Source: Dromaius novaehollandiae
Lineage: Eukaryota > Chordata > Aves > Casuariiformes > Dromaiidae
Assembly: GCF_036370855.1 (NCBI RefSeq)
Contig: NC_088111.1
Location: 19,069,501 to 19,133,500, forward strand
DNA length: 64,000 nt
Direction of reading: 5' to 3'
Position numbers and translations under genes: made by a program. This document shows, piece by piece, positions 28,201 to 37,480 of this stretch. Below the pieces are notes generated by a model. The model was not told the DNA's origin, searched no databases, and worked only from the letters and a program-made list of their open reading frames with translations. The stretch's first letter is position 1; each line of letters opens with the position of its first letter.

Positions 28201-31057
28201 AATTTCTGCTCTTCCTACCCCAAAAAATCCAACGCCCGAGTGTCCAAAGGAGGTTAATGAAAGATTTAGCCGCACTCGCTGCCACGTTAGTATCGGTTTC
28301 GGAAGCGGCGAGTTAATGCGCCAGATCTTTGGGGGTTACCCTCTTTGAAGTTCACTGATCCATAACCAATGCCCAATTAATTTGCAGGAGCCGAACTATA
28401 ATGACTATTGGCCTTTTCCTACGCACACAAAAACACAGTGGGTAACAGTGATGGGGTTTTACTCCAGGATATTCGCGCACATACATGCATATTTGCACAC
28501 CTTCAAAACAGCCCCCGTTAATAATGGGTTGTCTTCTGCAGTCTGAGCAGTTTTTTACATTTACCCTCATAAGAGCGGAGCGAACGCTTTGAGATTTATG
28601 AACTTTCTGCTGCACATATTTGGAGCTGGTTCAAGATGCTCGTTTGCTAACAGAGCAATACTTCTATTGCATGTGCTCAGATTCCTCTCTATTTAGAGTC
28701 TCCATGGAAGCCAAGGAAGAGAAGTTAAATCTTGAGAAGATTAAACAGGCCTTTGGATATAATGCAAACCAGCTTATTTCAACATTCCCTCCAGAAAAGA
28801 AATGAGAAATTCTTACATGCGTGCACGCAAAAAAGTAAAGTTTGTGGAAATTTGCAGGATGACTTGAGACCCAGCTTTTCAAACGCTACACGCAGCTATT
28901 GCTCCTTGCTACGAGTAGCTCCACTGGCTTCCGAGGCACTTACTCACCCGAGAAAGTCAACAAATAAAATATTTGCAGGATAAAGATGCTAGAGTTTAAA
29001 AACCAGCCTATTCAAACCAGCTATTTCCTGGAAGCGCTGCAGTTCAACCATCAGCTGCTGCACAAAGACAAACAATCGCTTCTTAAATCAGCATCTCAGC
29101 AGATTTTTAGAATAAAAAATGCAGCGATCGTTACAATTGAGCAGCATCTTCCATGGTCGCGCTCCGGACGCTACCACAGTTGACATACCAACGTTAAAAA
29201 GAAAATAAATGCTTATCTTTGCTTACTCCAGGCTCGGAAATGACTCCTGCTCTGGTGACGGCGGTACGCATTTCCCTGCCTCCCTACCCGACAGGTCGAT
29301 GGAGGGTCTGTAGCCGCAAGGACAGGCTGGTGGACACAACGAATCCCCAGCAATACGTTTTTTCTGATCTCCATCCCTGGGTGAAGAGTTATTTCATCTT
29401 TTTCCAACCTCATATGAAAATGCCTGAAACTGAGGAACTGCATTCCAAAATACTGCTATTTCATAGCTCATTTCTTAACCATTTTAAAATCTGGCAGCGA
29501 CATACTCAGATAATGGGTAAACTGCATTTTTTCCTGAAATCTGACCCGAGAAGCACAGGATTCCAAGAGGGTTTCTGCTACCTGCTTTAGGAAGGAAGCT
29601 GAACACAACTCCATCTCAAGTAAGTCGTTTTCCATCTTAAAGCCATTATTGCTTAAATAAAAAGATACTTAAATCGTAGACTTTCCTAATCCTTCGCTTA
29701 TAGCAACTACCCAATCGCTCAGTGAAAACGCACTTCAAGAAACATTCAAGGTTTTTATTAACTCCGCAGGAAAGTCCCAGGACCACGGGATTTTGTTTTT
29801 CAGGCTCCTGATTAAAACAGCAGGAGTTCACATGAAGTCCCCTGTTTTCAGAGTTTCACATGCAACATCTCCTTCTCAAAAATCTATAAGAAAACAAGAA
29901 TCAAAACGAAAACATTTCACCATCTGCAATGTGCCGAGACCTTGCACGGGGCGGGATGCGTTTCCAGCTGCCAGCCTAAAGGGACGGCTGAGGGAGATTA
30001 AACACAGAAATGCTTTTCATGAGACAGGCGCCTTTGAAGAGGACAGTTCAGCTCCTTCATTTCGTAATCTTCGCAGAGTGTCAGATTTTAGCCTAAGCGG
30101 GTCTTAAAACAAGGAGATTTTATTTTTAAAAAGGAGGAATGTGTCCTGGCCGTGTCCTGTTGATTCAGCGAGGGTTAGACACACACACATGCACTTATTG
30201 ATCCCAGCGAACTCCCTGCTAAGTTAATTGTCTGGAATTTTAACTGAGCTCTCAGCAAGTTTCAAAATCCATGGTGGCTGCAAGTGGGTGGGGGACCCAG
30301 GAGAAAACAGCCTGCAAAACACGGCAGCTCATCGAGCCAAGGGGGGGGAAAAAAAAGCTATTCTTTTGATGAACAGAAAAGCTTTAAAGTGGAAAGGTTT
30401 TAGCTGGATTTAGCAATTCCTGCTTCAACACTGCTAGGATTCACTGTCAGGACTCTCCCGAGTGCAAAGCGACACCGTTCCCAGGGAGCGCTCTGAACCC
30501 CGTTTGACCCGTACGAGTATTACGGACGTTAGGGTATTCCCCGCACGCTTCCGGCAGCCTCCAGTTGTGGCTCATCCCGACCATTTCCTTGTGTATTTAC
30601 AGGGTGAACTTTTACCACGAGCTGCATTCATCTGCCTTCCTATAACTGAACGCTGACCTCCCGCCACGGCAGGCTCAAAGCCAGCCGGAAAGCGGAGCTC
30701 CTCCGCTCGCCCAGCGCACGCGGGAGGGCTGCCGCGGCCGATAGCTCCGCACCAAGCCCCGCAGCCAGACCGCGCTCAGCAGCGGCATCCGAGGGTGGGA
30801 AACGCGCTGCCGGGGAGATTCACGGGAATCAAACAGCAACAGCAAAAACAACCTTAAAATAATTTGCGACCATATCGAAATAAAGCTGCACTCCAACAAA
30901 GCGTCGCCGCAGCGTCATCCCGTCCCGACACCGATGCTTGCCCGCTCCCGAGCATCAGCGACTGCCGAACGGCCCCTGTGGCCCGGCACCTCCAAATTCA
31001 CAACAGCTCCCCGATCCGCTCCACGGAGGCGGCACACAAAACGGTGCGCTCACGTAC
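25286..31057. other. Intronic stretch; non-repetitive AT-rich block at 28200-29200
   Basis: No coding exon is seen. The 28.2-29.2 kb part is repeat-free, with several CTTTGA/CTTTGG and TAAT cores, and has the feel of conserved non-coding DNA. GC content rises from about 30.4 kb toward exon 2. Confidence 0.5.
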
Positions 31058-31935
31058 CTGAACTCTCTGCCCTCGCTGTACCGCCGAGTCGACGTGGCCC
31101 GCTGGGTCGCGGTCTCCAAAAGCAGCTTCTGGGTGAGCCTGCTCGAGGGGGCAGAGTCTCTGCCGGCCTCCGGCTCCGCGTCTTGGTCGCACTTCCACTC
31201 CTCGTCCTCGTTCAGAGTAGGCAGATAACCAGGCAGCCCTTTCCCTGTCCCAGACCCCGAGCTCGGATCGCTATAGATTTTTGGACTTTCCCCACCTGTC
31301 CTTGTGTATTCCAAATAAATATCCGACTTAAGGAATAAAGGGTAGGTATTGTCTTCTATCATGCACTGAATCTCAGTTTGGGCCTGGTCAAACATGTCAG
31401 GGTCAATCTGCAGTTTCATGACACAGTCTTTTATGAAGCTTTTTGTGGCTGGCTTGATCTGCCGGGACACAATTCCATTGTTGTCGAGAATGTATTTTTT
31501 GTAAATGGCTTTTGCCAGTTTGAGTCTTTTCTCCTCATTAGACACGCACGGCTCCAGCTTCCTGAAGCCGCTGCAGGCAAACCAGAAGTCCAGCAGATCT
31601 GCACAGTCCTCCTGTTTCAGGAAAGTCCTGAAGAGATTGATACCATCTTGATCATCCAGCAAGGAGTGCAGCGACTCGGCCCACTTCAAGTAGGGTGGAG
31701 TTGGCGAAGCACTCCCCTCCGGCTCGTACCCCAAATCCAAATCCGAGCGCCTTGGCGTTGCTGTGGACATCTCATTTCTAACGACATCACTTTTACTGGA
31801 GTAGAAACCATGGCTAATTGGCCTTGGATCTGTGGACACGAGTTCACCTTCCTCACCAGGAACTGGTGGCCTCGGAGCATCTTCCGTGAAGCTTCCTCCG
31901 AGGTCCAAAGGGAAGCCTTTCCCCTGGACATTCAT
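31058..31935 (-). CDS. AXIN1: AXIN1 first coding exon (N-terminus and RGS domain), partial CDS
   Basis: Axin-1 is the cytoplasmic scaffold that gathers APC, GSK3, CK1 and beta-catenin so that beta-catenin is phosphorylated and destroyed, restraining Wnt signalling. The exon encodes residues 1-292 plus two bases of codon 293. Seen: the N-terminal tankyrase-binding stretch, with [10 protein letters not shown] at about residues 22-31 and [17 protein letters not shown] at about 64-80. The RGS fold (APC SAMP-repeat binding) follows at about 88-211, with [16 protein letters not shown] and [14 protein letters not shown]. Then come [16 protein letters not shown] (about 237-252) and RRYSEGREF at the exon end. 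The start ATG (31935-31933) has A at -3, matches the known axin start, and has an in-frame TGA at 31986-31984, so no longer N-terminus is possible from this exon. The 3' end is CAG|GTACGTG with GT at 31057-31056, leaving phase 2. The GSK3-, beta-catenin- and DIX-domain exons lie beyond the left edge. The frame is intact. Confidence 0.97.
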
Positions 31936-32029
31936 TTTTATGGCACTTGCTTGCACAGGAACCGTGGGAGAAGAGCTGCAATCTCAAAACACCAATATTT
32001 GTAGCTCCAACGTGAACACGTTTGTTCTG
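31936..32029 (-). other. AXIN1: AXIN1 exon 2, 5' UTR portion with splice acceptor
   Basis: On the minus strand the 94 nt before the ATG start just after a pyrimidine-rich tract ending TCATCTGTTTCAG, with AG at 32031-32030. This is a textbook 3' splice site. The next three bases are again CAG (32029-32027), so the acceptor is a NAGNAG pair and the leader could be three bases shorter. The main frame holds a TGA at 31986-31984 and has no ATG between that stop and the start codon. Its placement as exon 2 follows the known axin layout, with a non-coding exon 1, and is not proven by transcript data. Confidence 0.8.
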
Positions 32030-33778
32030 CTGAAACAGATGAGAAAAAAATCAAGTGTTACTGCAAATAAACACTCCAAGGTTACAAGCCGCTAATTTTG
32101 CTTTGCATGACTGTATTAAATCTTCTTTTTCAACAAAGTCAATGACAAAGCTCTGAGCCTCCCAAACTGGACACTAACTTTACCTGCAGAGTCTATCTGA
32201 ATAGCAGCTGTAGTAAGTCACGCTAAGGTAATATGTTTTTTATCTGCCTACAAATTTAGTAAATTCTCATCGCCAGGCAGAAATTTAAGGCTTGTGAAAA
32301 ATACTCTGGCAGAATATCCAAAGAGTACTGAAACCGAGTCCATAACTGGACCAAGCACAGGTGGCTCTCCATACAATCAAGCAACATAACAACGTGAAAT
32401 TCCTCTCAAATTCTTGCATTTTGGAGATACACTGCATGGTCTTGTCTAGCGCTAGGGGAATCCGAACGCAACGTTGACCCCGATATTCTGGGCATCCGAG
32501 CCACATTCTTGCCTCTAATGGGCATGTTCCTACAGGATCGCAGCTCTGGCACGGCGTTTCACAGGGAGGCCGCGTAGCGAGGGTTCATCTGCGCTAGCAA
32601 ACGTCGTGTGCTATGCGCCTGAGAAAATTTCAGGCCATCGAACGAAGAGGAGAAAACCGTCTCAAGCAGGCAACTCGACCAAACGTAACTTTTTAAAAAG
32701 AAGAGTCACGAGTCAACATGGAGGAGGGAAGGCGGGGGAAGGAGGAAGAGCCGGGGAGGACACTGCCTAGCCGCCAAAGTAGCTGTCCAGGGAAAGCCAC
32801 TTAATCATTTAAAGGCAGTAGCAGAAGTTTTGTTCCGCAGAGCACCGTCGGCCTCAGACCCCGCGCGCCGCACGGCTCCGCTGCCTGCAGAGCAGAGCGC
32901 TCCCCGCGCCGGCTTCGCTCCGCCGCGCGTGCAGACGCACCAGCCAAGACGCGCTTCGGCTCAGCCTCTCTCCGGGCTCACCCCACCCACATGAACGCAT
33001 CTTCTGGATGCTTTGCCATTTCCCCCCTTCCCTCTCCTCGGCCGAGCCGAAAGCCGCCCCCTCCGCAGCGCCGCGGCTGCCCCGCAGCCAACCCGCCTGT
33101 CGCCAGGACCGAGACGCCCCGTCGGAGCGGTCACACGGGCCGCCCGCGCCCCGGCCCCGCCGCCCCCAGCCGCTGTCACCGCCGGCGCCCGGCCCGAGCG
33201 GGCGCCCCGGGCAGGCCCCGCTCCGCGCCGCCCGGCCGCTGCCCTGGGCGCCGGGGCCAGGCCGCTGCGGGCTCCGCGGCCCGGGCGCTGCGGGCGGGCG
33301 CCGCGCGCTCCCCGCCCCGCGGCCGCGCGGCTCGTTGTTGCGCGCCGCCGCGCGGGGGGAGGAGGAGGAGGAGGAGGAGGAGGAGGAGGAGGAGGAGGCG
33401 GCGGCAGCCGGCGCCCCGCGGCCGCGTCCACCCCGCCGCCCCGCTCCCAGCTGCCCTGCCCGCGGGGTCCCGCAGCGCGCCGCGGCGGCGGGCGCAGCCC
33501 CGAGGCTGACAGGGCTCTGCCCCGAGCGGCGCGGCGCCGCACCGGCCGCCGCCGGGCAACTTCGCGGCGGGCGAGCGGCGGGGCCTGCCGCCCGCCCCGG
33601 CCCCGGCCCCGGCGCCGCTCCCGGCCGCCCCGCGCGGCGCGGCCCGGGGCCGCCGGCAGCAGGGGCCGCCGGCCGCAGCGCCCGCCCCCCGCGCCCCGGC
33701 GGCCTAGCGGCGGCGGCCTCCCGGCGCGGCCTCGGCGCAGGGCCTGGGCGCGGGGCCGCCTCCCCTCCGCTCACTCAC
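32030..33778 (-). other. AXIN1: AXIN1 intron 1
   Basis: This interval runs from the donor at 33778-33777 to the acceptor at 32031-32030. Its exon 1-proximal half is CpG-island DNA and includes a long GGA/TCC repeat. The part nearest exon 2 (32030-32800) is ordinary AT-rich intron. No coding exon is seen inside. The long open frames crossing its GC-rich half on both strands have low-complexity Ala/Arg/Pro/Gly translations and reflect composition. Confidence 0.55.
33358..33396 (+). repeat. (GGA)13 microsatellite in AXIN1 intron 1
   Basis: Thirteen uninterrupted GGA units are followed directly by GGC units. On the AXIN1 sense strand this is a TCC run about 380 bp downstream of the exon 1 donor. 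Uninterrupted homopurine tracts of this kind can form triplex or G-quadruplex structures and are often length-variable. Confidence 0.95.
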
Positions 33779-33960
33779 CCGCACGGAGCAGCGGCGGCGG
33801 CGGCGCGGGGCCCGGCCCATGCGGCTCAGCAGCGGCGGCGGCGGCGGCCCGGGGCGGCGGGCGGCGGCGGCGGCGGCGACTCGGCGGCGGCGGCACAAAG
33901 CGGGCGGCCCGGGACGCCCATGGCCGCGGCCGCTGGCTCTGGCGGCGACACGGAGAGCAG
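33779..33960 (-). other. AXIN1: Probable AXIN1 non-coding exon 1 (5' end uncertain)
   Basis: On the minus strand the sequence reads TGCGG|GTGAGTGAGCGG, a near-ideal donor, with GT at 33778-33777. It lies inside the CpG island and is in the right order and distance (about 1.75 kb) to join the exon 2 acceptor at 32030. Upstream sequence is almost pure GCC/CGC repeat, as in many vertebrate 5' leaders. The transcription start cannot be read from sequence; 33960 is only a nominal limit. The exon contains one complete upstream ORF and a second upstream ATG. Another donor elsewhere in the island could be used instead. Confidence 0.55.
33826..33921 (-). other. Upstream ORF (31 codons) in the AXIN1 leader
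   Basis: An ATG at 33921-33919 sits in a strong context (GCGGCCATGG: purine at -3, G at +4). It reads 31 codons, rich in Ala, Pro and Arg, to a TGA ending at 33826, before the exon 1 donor. If transcription starts upstream of 33921, scanning ribosomes would meet this before the AXIN1 ATG. The peptide is low-complexity and is unlikely to act as a protein; any role would be translational control. Confidence 0.4.
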
Positions 33961-34074
33961 CGAGCCCCGCACCGCTCCGCCTGCGCCGCTGCCTCGCAGC
34001 GCCGGCAGAGAGCGGCTCAGCCGCGCCCCCCGCGCCCCCGCCCGGTACTGCGGGCCTGGGCCGCGCCGCCAGCC

Positions 34075-34098
34075 CGCGCCGCGCCGCGCCGCGCCGCG
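34075..34098. repeat. (GCGCC)n pentanucleotide run
   Basis: About five perfect tandem GCGCC units lie inside the AXIN1 promoter island. Confidence 0.9.
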
Positions 34099-34115
34099 CT
34101 CCGCCGCCCGGCCGC

Positions 34116-34134
34116 GGGGGCGGGGGCGGGGGCG
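34116..34134 (+). promoter_or_regulatory. GC-box cluster (Sp1-type)
   Basis: Three overlapping GGGGCGGGG units sit about 0.35 kb upstream of the exon 1 donor relative to AXIN1. Sp/KLF proteins bind such boxes. The four closely spaced G-runs could also form a quadruplex on this strand. Role is inferred from motif and position only. Confidence 0.5.
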
Positions 34135-34514
34135 AGGGCGGAGCGGGCCCGGCCGGCCGCGGGGGAGGCGCCGCGCGGGCTCGGCCCCGGCCCCGCCGCC
34201 TGTCCGCGCCCTCCCCGGCGCCGCGGCGGCCCCCCCGGCGCAGGCCCCGCTGGGGCCCGTGACAGGGCCCCGCTGGCTGCCTGCGCTGTCCGGGAGGCCG
34301 CGCCGGGCCGCGCCGGGGCCTGCCGTGGCGGAGCGGGGCCGTCACCCTGGCCCACGCGGGCCCAGCGGCCGGCGGACGCACGGCCCTGCTCTCCCCGCCG
34401 TTGCTCGGGGAGCCGACGAGGCCGCGCCGTCCGCGAGCCCTGCCGTCCGCATCGTCCCCAGAGCGCGCGTGGGGCCTAGTGACCCCCGGGGCGCCAACCA
34501 CACCAGGCCCACCA

Positions 34515-34620
34515 TCGCCCCGGCGCGCAGGGGCCTGGTGGCCCTCCGTCCCCAAGCCTCGCCGTCGCCCCGGCGCGCAGGGGCCTGGTGGCCCTCCGTC
34601 CCCAAGCCTCGCCGTCGCCC
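34515..34620. repeat. Perfect 50-bp tandem duplication (minisatellite core)
   Basis: A 50-bp unit beginning TCGCCCCGGCGCGCAG is repeated without a mismatch from 34515 to 34564 and from 34565 to 34614, and a third copy begins at 34615. The flanks (about 34420-34740) carry degenerate copies of a shorter phrase like GAGCCCTGCCGTCC, so the whole edge of the island looks minisatellite-like. Perfect identity suggests a recent duplication or an assembly artefact. Confidence 0.9.
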
Positions 34621-34740
34621 GGGCCCTGCCGACCCGCCGTCCCTGAGCCCTGCTGTCCCTCCTGTCCCCTGGGGGGTGCGGGGCCCACTGACCCCCCGTC
34701 CCCGAGCCCTGCCGTCCCCGGGGTGCCGCCCGGTGTGTGC

Positions 34741-36469
34741 CCGGCAGGCTGGGTGGCCTCACCACCCCAGACCAAGCCGCAGCGACCACACGGTCGTTTC
34801 TGGGGACCATCAGTGTCCAAGGAGAAACGCACAACAGCTTTCCATGGGGGGAGGGCACGTGGTCTGGGCGCCCGTCAGTGCTCAGGGGGACAAGCGCGCT
34901 GGCAAGGCGGAGGGCGGCGTGCCTGGCACAGCCCGGCGGTTTGGCCTCGTGAGCCCTGCCGAGCTGCCGGGAGGGTCGGCGCTCCTTGAGGCCCTGCGCC
35001 GTGCTGCTTTAGGGGGCGAGACGGGGACCGAGGAGGCATGGGAGACATCAAAGGCCCCGCCGGGGCACAGCCCACGTGAACGGCCCAGCACGTGGACTGA
35101 GACGGACAGGCTGACGTGGTCAGGGTGGCAGTGTGCCCTCTGGATATCCCAGTCCAGGAACAGCCCGTGTCGCTAGGGTGACCTCAGGCATAACTTCTCC
35201 TTCCCGCTGCAGGTAGCTGAGAGGGGACGGGACTCTGGCATGCCCACGGCCTCTGCTGCCTTGGGAAAGCCCAGGCGAGCCCCAACTGAGCTGCTGCGTT
35301 ACTCAAAGGCTGAGCAGCTCCAGAGGCAGGAAAGGAGCATGGAATTACACCTCCTTTTTCTTCTGCATTTTCTGGACAAAATAAGCCCAGGAGAGCTTTT
35401 TTAAGCATCCTGACCAGAACACAGCCTGGGAGGGACTCACGCTTTGGAGACCTGCTGTTCTGCTGCACAGCTACATCTGGCAAAAGAACTCTGTTCATCT
35501 TGGAAAGGAAATGGCAGTGATCCTCAAAGCTGGCTCCGTGCTACTCCTAGGCCCCTTCTGCTAGGAGGTGGGATTTAATGGTTAATCTTTATTTGAGGTC
35601 TTCCTAGAAGAGACCTGCATCTGTGGGCTGAGGGATGGAGGAGTGCAGATAACTGCTCTGTGGGTGGCTTTTGCCTGGTCAAACAGCTAGAGCTGAGCTG
35701 GAAACAGCTGGTGCATCTGCTGCTTCTCTGCGGAGCCCCGCATGTCTGCAGCTAGCTAGACAAGAGAAGTCGCCGAGAGGTGGCACTGTACAGACCGAAA
35801 TGGCTGGAACAACATGGAGACTCTTCCCGAGAAAAGGTGGAGGGGATCTGCCTTCCCCAGAAGTGGTTGCTTAGAGGGAGCTCTGGGCCAGGAGTGATAC
35901 CCCAACACATAGACTGCAACGCTTTCCTGTGTGGGAGGGCTGGGTGGCATTGCAAAAAGGAAAAAAAAGAGATTACCACATGCAAAGAGTGAACAAGAGT
36001 TCAGGGAACTCCTACTGCAGGGAAATCCGAAGCCTGTTTCTGCCTTGCAAAGTGATGATACAGTCAGAGCCCTGGGACTGAGCAGGGCAGACCCCTCGGT
36101 GCGATCCCAGAAGCTAAACAAGCAAACAGGCCACGAGACAGTCCTCTGGAAAGCAGAAGCAGCTCAGAAAGACTCCCAATAAGGATCGGCTTCTGACTTT
36201 AATCAGCGTTACTCTTCTGTGTGTACCTTACACTTGCTCACGTTTGTGTTTTGTGCTCATGCATTTCAGGGGACACTTTCTGGAACGTACAACACTTTTT
36301 TCAGCTTTCCGAAATGCACAAAAATGTACCGCAGCCGGGAGTGCTCCCCTCCCCTGCCCTGCAGGAGAGCCCAGCAGGATGGTGCCGTTCCTTGCGCTCT
36401 TTCATGTGAATGATGCTAGTAGCTGATTTACATGTAACAGTGCAACACTGATCTAGGCATAATAATGGA
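34741..36469. other. AXIN1 upstream flank, no gene seen
   Basis: CpG density falls quickly after about 35.1 kb. Apart from the TCF/LEF core at 35047, nothing recognisable is present. Confidence 0.6.
35047..35053 (+). promoter_or_regulatory. TCF/LEF-type motif upstream of AXIN1
   Basis: ATCAAAG, the core TCF/LEF recognition sequence, lies about 1.3 kb upstream of the exon 1 donor. Axin genes can be part of Wnt negative feedback (clearly so for AXIN2). A 7-bp match alone is expected often by chance. Confidence 0.2.
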
Positions 36470-37480
36470 AAAGCTGATGGGGGATTCAGCTGGTAAAGAA
36501 TTAAAGGATGGGAATATAATTAATGCAATCAGCTTGGTTTCTGGAAAATAGCTCTTGTCAAACTCTGATGTCATCCTTTGAAGAGATTACAAGTTCGGCT
36601 GATAAAGGTTATGGCATAGGAATAATAGACCTGGACTCTGTTCAGGCATGTGACTTAATCCATATAGTATTCTGATTAAAAATTAGCACAATACAACATC
36701 AAGAGAGACACCTTAAAGGGACTGGGAGCTGGCAAACCAACAGCCATCAATGGGGAATCCTTGCAGAATGGGAGCACTCTCAGTGGGTGTCCGCGGAGTT
36801 TGATGTGAAGCCCAATGCTATTCAGCATTTTCATCAATGGTCTAGAAATAGATTAAAAAGCCCTGCTGAGAAAAATGCAGGGGCCAGGAAAACGAGAGGG
36901 GCAGGAGACATGGACGAGGTCAAGCCAGCTGTAGAAAACTTCATGAGCTGAGTCCAGGCAAATAAAGTGTGTTTGAATGTGCACAGGCGCAAAATGATAC
37001 TTCTTAGGAGCGCAGAATGCAGGCTGCTGCTTCTAACGGAAAAACACACTCTGGAAAGGAACGATTCAGAAAAGACTTTCGGAGACAGAGGGGAAGCGTA
37101 GGAGCAGGAGCTCCCCTGGGAAGTCCTGACCAGGATGGGGGGATTGATGCTGCAGCAGAAGGAGTCAGGCCAGCCTTGGATGTACAAGTGGGGGAGCAGT
37201 GAGGAGCAGGATGGTTTTAGGTATCTAGGACACCAGTGAGATGGGAACTCAAAGCTTGCCCAGTTCCAGTGTCTGTATTTGAGAAAGGAGGCTGAAAAAT
37301 TAGAGCACAGGCAGAGAAGAGTCAGAAAGGATCCCAGTCTCTAGAGAAAACGTTTTGCACTGAGATGCCTGGGAAAGGCAGCCTCTTTAACTAGTTCAAA
37401 GGAGCCTAAGAGGTGCCCCGATTACAGTGCTTAAGCAGCTTCATGGGTGAGAGACTATCAGGTATTAGAGGGCTTTTCAT
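36470..37480 (+). mobile_element. CR1 LINE relic with reverse-transcriptase remnants
   Basis: In-frame pieces match the CR1 ORF2 reverse transcriptase. At 36586-36660 the translation includes DKGYGIGIIDLDSVQACD, the counterpart of the conserved DKG...VVYLDFSKAFD block. At 36818-36853 LFSIFINGLEID is the counterpart of LFNIFINDLDD. Farther on, the thumb-like region and untranslated tail follow in order up to about 37480. Frames are broken by stops and indels, so it is dead. It sits in sense orientation on the plus strand, about 2 kb upstream of the AXIN1 island, and its ends are fuzzy. Confidence 0.85.

Larger units (their letters stand above)
1..31057 (-). other. AXIN1: AXIN1 intron 2 (continues past the left edge)
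   Basis: Everything left of the exon 2 donor (GT at 31057-31056) is read as one large intron. I looked on the minus strand for the next axin exon (conserved WREPVNPYY region) and did not see it, so the intron is at least 31 kb. Mammalian AXIN1 also has a long intron here. It carries three LINE relics and some microsatellites, listed separately. No open frame has recognisable protein similarity. Confidence 0.85.
32830..34740. promoter_or_regulatory. AXIN1: CpG island and AXIN1 promoter region
   Basis: A continuous very GC-rich, CpG-dense stretch contains the probable first exon and its donor, a GC-box cluster at 34116-34134, a (GCGCC)n tract at 34075-34098, GGC runs and a GGA repeat. No TATA box is visible, as expected for a broadly expressed CpG-island promoter. 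Transcription of AXIN1 runs leftward. Whether the island also fires rightward cannot be judged from sequence. Stops are rare, which explains open frames of up to 722 codons here; none shows a recognisable domain. Confidence 0.85.

Noticed and set aside
31936..31956. Extension of AXIN1 by seven codons upstream of the ATG
   Set aside because: The upstream in-frame candidate is GTG, not ATG, and a TGA lies in frame at 31986-31984. The known axin N-terminus aligns with the ATG at 31935.
31378..32004. 208-codon plus-strand open frame opposite AXIN1 exon 2
   Set aside because: It is the antisense shadow of the AXIN1 coding exon and has no independent support.
33008..35176. 722-codon plus-strand open frame and 488-, 384- and 306-codon companions in the AXIN1 CpG island
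   Set aside because: Several long frames overlap on both strands. Their translations are Ala/Arg/Pro/Gly low-complexity, they span the GGA repeat and the 50-bp duplication, and no domain is visible. This is what stop-poor GC-rich DNA produces.
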